64,000 nt of DNA from Amaurobius ferox (taxonomy: Eukaryota > Arthropoda > Arachnida > Araneae > Amaurobiidae). Made by a program: the position numbers and the translations under genes. Under the pieces are notes generated by a model. It did not search any database. It was not told the origin of the DNA and saw nothing but the letters and a program-made list of their open reading frames with translations. Location: positions 117,845,653 to 117,909,652 of the forward strand of contig OX578140.1 in assembly GCA_951213105.1 (NCBI GenBank). Direction: 5' to 3'. Below are positions 58,160 to 64,000 of this stretch, piece by piece. The first letter of the stretch is position 1. Each line of letters opens with the position of its first letter.

Positions 58160-58814
58160 TAAAGGATTTTAATCAAAAATAATGCATAAACTACTGTATG
58201 TACAAAAAAACCCATCTCTAGCATATCTGTTACAAATGAGTAACTATAGGCCACGACTAAGGATAAAGAGAGAAGGTAACATATCACTACAATGGAAAGG
58301 GGGATGAGAAGAATATTAGGATTCAAAAATCACAATTAAAAGTATATAAAAATAAATAAAAATAAAACTCGGCAAAAATGAGAATAGGCAATAACAATCA
58401 GCTTAAGATAAGAGATTAAGAATAGATAACAATCAATTGAAACCCCACAAAAAAAAACTTTTTTATATATATATATATATATATCTTCAGAAACATACAT
58501 ATTTTGTGTTCATTTTGATTAAATGCTTGGACCCGACGAAGAGTTTTTCGAAATGAACAATTCAATTATTTAGGCCTAGTCTTTGTCCATGTGTATAGCA
58601 TTATTGCTTAGAATTTATTTGTTTTTCTATTATTGATTCCATAACTTTGATATTTGTTGATTGTCTTTAGCTTGTTGACTCTAAATTAGCATTTTTTTCC
58701 ATTTGCTTGATGATTCGCTATTTAATACTTCTTTTTATTATGCAGGTTTTATTTAAAGTTAGGATTTTTGAGTTGCAACTTCTCTCTATTCTCTCATTGA
58801 AATTTCAAACTACT

Positions 58815-58855
<41 letters not shown>

Positions 58856-60210
58856 TATTATGCAAAGTGATAACATATATTTACAAACATCTGATGTACC
58901 TCAAGGGGGGCTGTAGTAGTAGTATTATTCTAGCTAACTTATATCTTTTTTATTATGAATGTTATTTTTTCTCTAATTCATATATTATATATTGGTATGT
59001 TGACAACTTAATTTGTAGTATCATTGATGATTCCTATCTAATTAATGTTGATTTTTACTCCTCTAACCTAGAATTAATCCCTAATGAGCTTAGTGTTAGT
59101 CAAAGTGTAAATTATTTAGACCTAAATTTAGATACCCTCCATAATCATGTTATTACCAATCTATATGATAAAAAAGATTCTTATATTTCACTATCATTAA
59201 GCTCATATCATATTTATCTTGTAATTCTATTCAATTATTTAGAAACATCATTTTAAACCAGCTATTTAAATACATTGACTTTCTGATCCCCAGTTTCACT
59301 ATCTCCACACCAATAATCTTAAACACATATGTCAAAATTACCACTACCCGGAAGTATTTGTAAATAATATTATTAATAATTTCAAATACACCACATAATA
59401 ATTTTACAATTGCATTATTTATCCTTGATTGGATAACTCATTTTTGTGAATTTTATCCATTCTTATCACCTAACTTTCCACTAGGCCTGAGTCCGATACT
59501 CTTTACTATTTTTAAAAGACTACTTTCCGCATGTCCTGAGTCCTATACTGATTACTATTTTTTGAAAGTCTTCATTCAAATAATTTTTTGTTCACATTCA
59601 ATAGTATATTCATTCTGGTATCCCCTCATGTTAAAGAAGAGATGTAAAATGTCCTGTCATATGTTTCCTCGCTAGCATTTCGACTCCTACATGATGACTG
59701 TATCAGTAAGTTTATATTTCTGTTTTTTATATTTGTGGTTTTTAATTCATTTGGTATTTATTATTTCTCCTTCCACTAGCCAGTAGACAGTTCCAATGGT
59801 GTCCATAGTCCAAATACTATCGCCATTGTCAGAAACTGACTATTCCATTGGTTTTAATTCAAATTGTATGGCTGTCCTGACGAGAATGCAATTTCGAACT
59901 AACTGCCATTTTTTTATATAGTTTCAACTTATTGTTCTCCATGTCTAAATCTTTGATCTTGAGCTAATTATTATTTCATTTTTGCCGAGTTTACTTTTTT
60001 ATTTTATATATATTTATACCTATATAATTGTGATTTATGTATACTAATATTCCCCTCATCCCCATACCTTATAGTGATAAGTTGCCTACTATTTTTATCC
60101 TTAGTCTTGGTCTATAGTTACTTATTTGTAACAGATATGCTAGAGATGGGTTTTTTTATACTTACCATAGTTTATGCATAGTTTTCGATTAAAAAATTGC
60201 AATTTATATA
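57500..60210 (+). mobile_element. Penelope-like retroelement, plus-strand copy, rearranged
   Basis: Two tandem copies of a ~350-550 bp leader (57526-58090 and 58480-58830) share CAGAAACATGCATTTTGTG, TTTAGGCCTAG and CTTCTCTCTATTCT blocks. They are followed by an RT fragment (58861-59400) and a 3' region. Between the leaders, 58155-58460 is an inverted copy of the 3' region at 59895-60205 (AACAGATATGCTAGAGATGG in both). The tandem leader fits the pseudo-LTR layout of Penelope-like elements. Confidence 0.65.
58861..59400 (+). pseudogene. Penelope-like reverse transcriptase fragment
   Basis: It reads DNIYLQTSDVPQGG, a frameshift, CSSSIILANLYLFYYE, then WYVDNLICSI, SVNYLDLNL and NHVITNLYDKKDSY. 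It aligns throughout with the minus copy at 12605-13150. The catalytic YVDD box is YVDN here, so activity would be lost. The N-terminal half of the RT is missing; the fragment begins at an AT repeat. Confidence 0.7.
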
Positions 60211-60589
60211 TATATATATATATATTTATTTATTTTGTTCAATTTGTCTCAATACAATATGTGTCACACCATGCACTAACATGATATATATATTTGAGAT
60301 CAATATATATGTTGAATATATCAATTTAAGATAAATAAACCTAAAAATTATTTAATAATTTATTTGACTTTTTCCATTTGTGAATGTTTCTTTTAACTGA
60401 CAAACACTAATCATTTTAACCATTACATGCTCAGATTTGTATGTCATTTTTTATTTTTATTTATTTATTTATTTATTTATTTTTATTTTTTTGTCAAAAA
60501 CCAATATATTATTTGTTCATATTTGAAGCAAAAATTAAGTTTTTGGTTTAAAATATTTTATATAAGTGCCCTAGTTCACTGGTCACAAA

Positions 60590-61570
60590 AATTCTTTTAC
60601 AGCTGTATTATGGAGACCTGTAGGCTACCAGTTTGACAGATGTTTTAGAAAATCTTATCAATATGTTATTCAGATGGTTTGTGGAATATCTGGGAGTGAA
60701 AATGAATAATATCACCAAATTAGATTTGAATTTAACCCGGATTGAAAAAATGAAGTACATTAAATCCTATGGTACTTCATTTTTCAAGCACATTTTTAAG
60801 TGAAGTTAAAATTCACAAATTGCTTTGAAAATTTTAAGAAATATTCAAATTATCACATAAAATGTGTAAAAAAATTTCAGCAAAATATGTTGGGTAGTTT
60901 TTTAAATAAAAATTGAAATAATAATTACACCCATATTATATGAAGAGATCACGTAACTCATTGCAAAATGAAAATTGGCTTCCATTTTCTTTCCACTGTG
61001 CATAGCATTAATGTTTAAAGGTATTTTAAATTTATATTTAGTGTTGCATCCATCATAAAGCTGTTTTATTTTTTCTTATTATCTGTCTATTTAAATTCTG
61101 TGCCAACACAATTACAATATTTTTGTCTTTAAATGATCACTAAACTCTCTTTATTTCTACAACAAAGCCTAATTTTAACATTAAAGCATAGTATACAGAT
61201 GGAAACAAATCAAGCAATTGTAAAGTGAGTTGTATAAGAATTGCTGAATTTTTTTTCATGAAAAATTATTTAGCTCTGGAGTATGAAATATAAGCGATAT
61301 GAATAAAATAGTCATTGATTTTACATAGAGAGGCAGGCAATTTATATTTCGATGACGTCATTTGAATAAAATTCATTTTGTATAACTACCATTGTCTTTT
61401 TCTATGAACTTTTATTTTAAATTTTCAAATAGTAGTACTGTAACAATTTAAAAAATATCAGTGCTGAATGCATCACATTTGAGAGATGTTTAAATAAAAT
61501 TGCATTTCAGTTAAAGTGTTTTATAATCATTGCTTTATGCTTGATCAACCTTTCTTGTTAACTTTTATTT
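60590..61570. repeat. Dispersed repeat, copy in intron 4
   Basis: Partner of 49690-50660; the shared blocks are listed there. Both copies are in the same orientation. Confidence 0.75.
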
Positions 61571-62855
61571 CCTCTTTCTGTTCAAAACAAATCTTAAAAT
61601 CCTCTAAATATTAGCTCTACTTTCAGTGTTTAGAACCTTTCGCTGATCCTAAAATTTATTAATGTACTTTTTGCATTATTAGAATTTTCTGTTACTTTGC
61701 AGTTTTATTCTTCTTCTTTACAGTGTGAGAATAAGCATATATCCATTATTTTGTTTCCACCACTAATAATTTTGTTTCGTTCTATTTTATTTATTTTTTT
61801 AGTTCTTTGACTTCCTCTCCCCTTTATATATATGTATATATAAAAATTCTTCAATTATATATATATATATATATATATATTTCATTCTTATCTCTAAATA
61901 TGATGAATTTACCTACCTATGCAAGCATATCTGTGATACGCTAAGATGACTTATTGGAATTGTTTTGACTATATTAGAATTGTCTGACTATATTAGGATT
62001 TTGTCTGACTATATTAGGAATCTATAAGGCCACAATATTGCTTCAAATAATGTGTAGAATTATATCTATTAATAATTCAGTAAAATATTTATGTAGAATT
62101 TTCTTAATTGGCTGCCATTTCACAATGCAATCAATTTTTCTATCTACACCAAGTTCAGCATGCTAAGATGTCTTAAAATAAGCAATTCAAACATGAAGTT
62201 AGATTTGTCCAACATTAATATGTTATGCAGAAATTGTGCATTTAAAATTTTCAAAATCGTATATTTTATTTTATTTAAAAATATATATATACTAAAGTAA
62301 TTTGTAAGAAATTTTAAAATGAAGTTTGATTTTGAATTACTAACTGCATTTTTATGCAAAATATGCATTTTCATTTCAGTTCAAAATATTTGATAGATTT
62401 AGGCCAACATTGGCATAATGCATCATAAAAGTAAGATTTGAATATAGTATCAAATTTAATGTAATGTGTGTGATTGTATGTAGCACAAAGAATACATATT
62501 TTGTAAAATCCAGTTTTCGTCCAGTTTAAACCAAATTTGATATACGATAGAGCAGGGGTGGCCAACCTGTGGCACTTTGGATGATTACAAGTGGCGCATT
62601 ACATCCTTGCACCTACTTATTCTTTTGAAGTAGGTGCCATAACTGAATCCATCTTCATATTTTCAATACCAGAGTGCTCTCAGTTCAATTTACACAGTCT
62701 TCTTACTCATCAGTTCATCGCAATTTTTTGACAGTTGACACATCGTATGTAAAAGGTTGACCACCCCTGTCATAGAGTCTATTTAAATCATATATTAAAT
62801 GTGGCACAAAAGAACTATTTTTTGCATTAAGTGTATGTATATATATATATATATA

Positions 62856-63491
62856 CCGGGTGATTCAAAAGTTCGGAGCAAAAGTAAAACACTATAAAAA
62901 AATATCTATGGGTCGGAGAGATATGCGGTTTGCAGATTAATATTCACCGTGGTGGGGGATTTTGAGTGGCATGAAAAAAATTAGTTCAAACTGTTGACAC
63001 TCGAGGGGCTGCGGCAGATAAAGCCATGGAGATGACTTATGCATGGAGGTGATTGGACACATGACTGGCCTGCGAGATCCCCAGATCTCACACCCTGTGA
63101 TTTCTCATTGTGGAGATACCTAAAATCACGTGTGTGAGATCTAAAGCCATGGAGATGACTTATGCATGGAGGTGATTGCACACATGACTAGCCTGCGAGA
63201 TCCCCAGATCTCACACTCATGATTTTAGGTATCCCCACAATTAGAAATCACAGGGTGTGGGATCTGGGGATCTCGCAGGCCAGTCATGTGTGCAATCACC
63301 TCCATGCATAAGTCATCTCCATGGCTTTATCTGCCGCAGCCCCCGAGTGTCGAGAGTTTGAACTAATGTTTTTTCATACCACAGAAAATCCTCCACCACG
63401 GTGAATATTAATCTGCAAACCGTATGTCTCTCCGACCCATAGATATTTTTTATAGCGTTTTACTTTTGCTCCGAACTTTTGAAACACCTGG
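62856..63491. mobile_element. Palindromic mariner-type foldback element, 636 bp
   Basis: The ends CCGGGTGATTCAAAAGTTCG and CGAACTTTTGAAACACCTGG are inverted, flanked by TA within a TATATA tract. The left arm (62856-63140) and right arm (63217-63491) are inverted near-copies over about 280 bp. Between them lies a second, direct copy (63143-63216) of the 63023-63094 segment. Each arm encodes the end of a mariner-family transposase: WPARSPDLTPCDFSLWRYLK, whose PDL..CDF carries the third catalytic acid. Confidence 0.85.
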
Positions 63492-63711
63492 TATATATAT
63501 TTATGCAAAGTGAAATTTCATTCAATGTCAATGTAAAAATGTGAGAGATGTTACAGAAACAACAATATACTGCCAACTTAATTATTTAGATCTTTATTTT
63601 CACTTGTTTTACATCTATTTCCATATTAATAAATTTATAAGGTGTGACTTAAATCTTATATGCAATATATTAATATTTTTAACTTGATTACCTTTTCTAA
63701 ATATTTTAAAG

Positions 63712-63777
63712 GCTTGGAAGAGGAAATAGTATATACTGAATCATTAATTGCTGGTGGCATGACAATGGCCTTGTGTT
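63712..63777 (+). CDS. GTF2H3: GTF2H3 coding exon 5 (last in window)
   Basis: Acceptor ATTTTAAAG is weak but usable; the donor is TGTT|GTATCC. Two bases complete Gly, then LEEEIVYTESLIAGGMTMALC and the first base of Tyr (phase 1). It matches the conserved TETLLAGSLAKALCY helix of p34. The remaining vWA part and the C-terminal C4 zinc-binding region lie beyond the right edge. Confidence 0.88.
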
Positions 63778-63919
63778 GTATCCTTTTTGTATAATTTTAA
63801 TGTTATGTTAAACTACAAAATTTGCCTGGCACTGCCCATAATTAGAAGCTGAAATTCATTTTATCCAGTGCATTGTTATATTCTGAATGCAGATATGTTA
63901 TTATTACATTCTAAAATAC

Positions 63920-63991
<72 letters not shown>

Positions 63992-64000
63992 ATTTGAAAA
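63778..64000 (+). other. GTF2H3: GTF2H3 intron 5 (start) with (AT)n tract
   Basis: Intron sequence with an AT run from about 63923 to 63988, near the window edge. Confidence 0.8.

Larger units (their letters stand above)
57360..63711 (+). other. GTF2H3: GTF2H3 intron 4
   Basis: This 6.35 kb phase-1 intron is filled by a Penelope-like element (57500-60210), AT microsatellites (58092-58150, 58464-58482, 58820-58850, 60207-60230, 61857-61880, 62838-62855), the second copy of a dispersed repeat (60590-61570) and a palindromic mariner derivative (62856-63491). Confidence 0.75.

Overview
The window is AT-rich nuclear DNA from an animal, most probably an arthropod. It carries spliced exons, many transposon families (Jockey, Copia, Penelope-like, hAT, piggyBac-like, Tc1/mariner, THAP-bearing elements, tRNA-derived SINEs), satellite DNA, and a fragment of a Rickettsiales-type bacterial gene. 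The species cannot be fixed from the sequence; an arachnid or insect that has hosted Wolbachia is my inference.

Layout. 1-5.2 kb: a Jockey-clade non-LTR retrotransposon (ORF1, endonuclease, reverse transcriptase) inserted into a Copia LTR element whose 3' half and 3' LTR follow (5.2-7.35 kb). 7.4-23.3 kb: a large field of ~130 bp satellite monomers in alternating orientation, arranged as nested palindromes around recurring unique centres. It resembles foldback transposons with satellite arms. Into it have inserted a Penelope-like element, a small foldback element, a 3.6 kb hAT element with target duplication, several SINEs and a THAP-domain element. 25.1-28.6 kb: a second, 5'-truncated copy of the first Jockey family, split by a TTAA-flanked MITE. 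28.6-31 kb: remains of a second THAP-bearing element. 31-35.6 kb: a different Jockey-like family, with an ORF1 piece lying in inverted orientation inside ORF2. 35.6-45 kb: mostly non-coding, with a tandem duplication, a SINE, a perfect 37 bp hairpin, a Tc1 transposase relic and a TIR element.

45.25 kb to the right edge: the one host gene I can recognise, GTF2H3 (TFIIH subunit p34/Tfb4), on the + strand. Five short coding exons (45250-45271, 48038-48111, 53351-53457, 57232-57359, 63712-63777) join with consistent phases and encode about 132 residues of the N-terminal von Willebrand A-like domain; the rest lies beyond the window. Its introns hold most of the interesting material: a 17-codon in-frame minisatellite, foldback MITEs, a nested hAT MITE, a second Penelope-like copy, a palindromic mariner derivative and a decayed piece of a bacterial rpoC gene (52539-52823, minus strand).

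No operon-like or defence system is present. The points most worth following up are the bacterial rpoC fragment in a host intron, the foldback/satellite superstructure with repeated SINE insertion at one target sequence, and the TIR element inserted just upstream of the GTF2H3 start codon. All coordinates come from reading by eye; repeat edges are approximate unless a target duplication is quoted.
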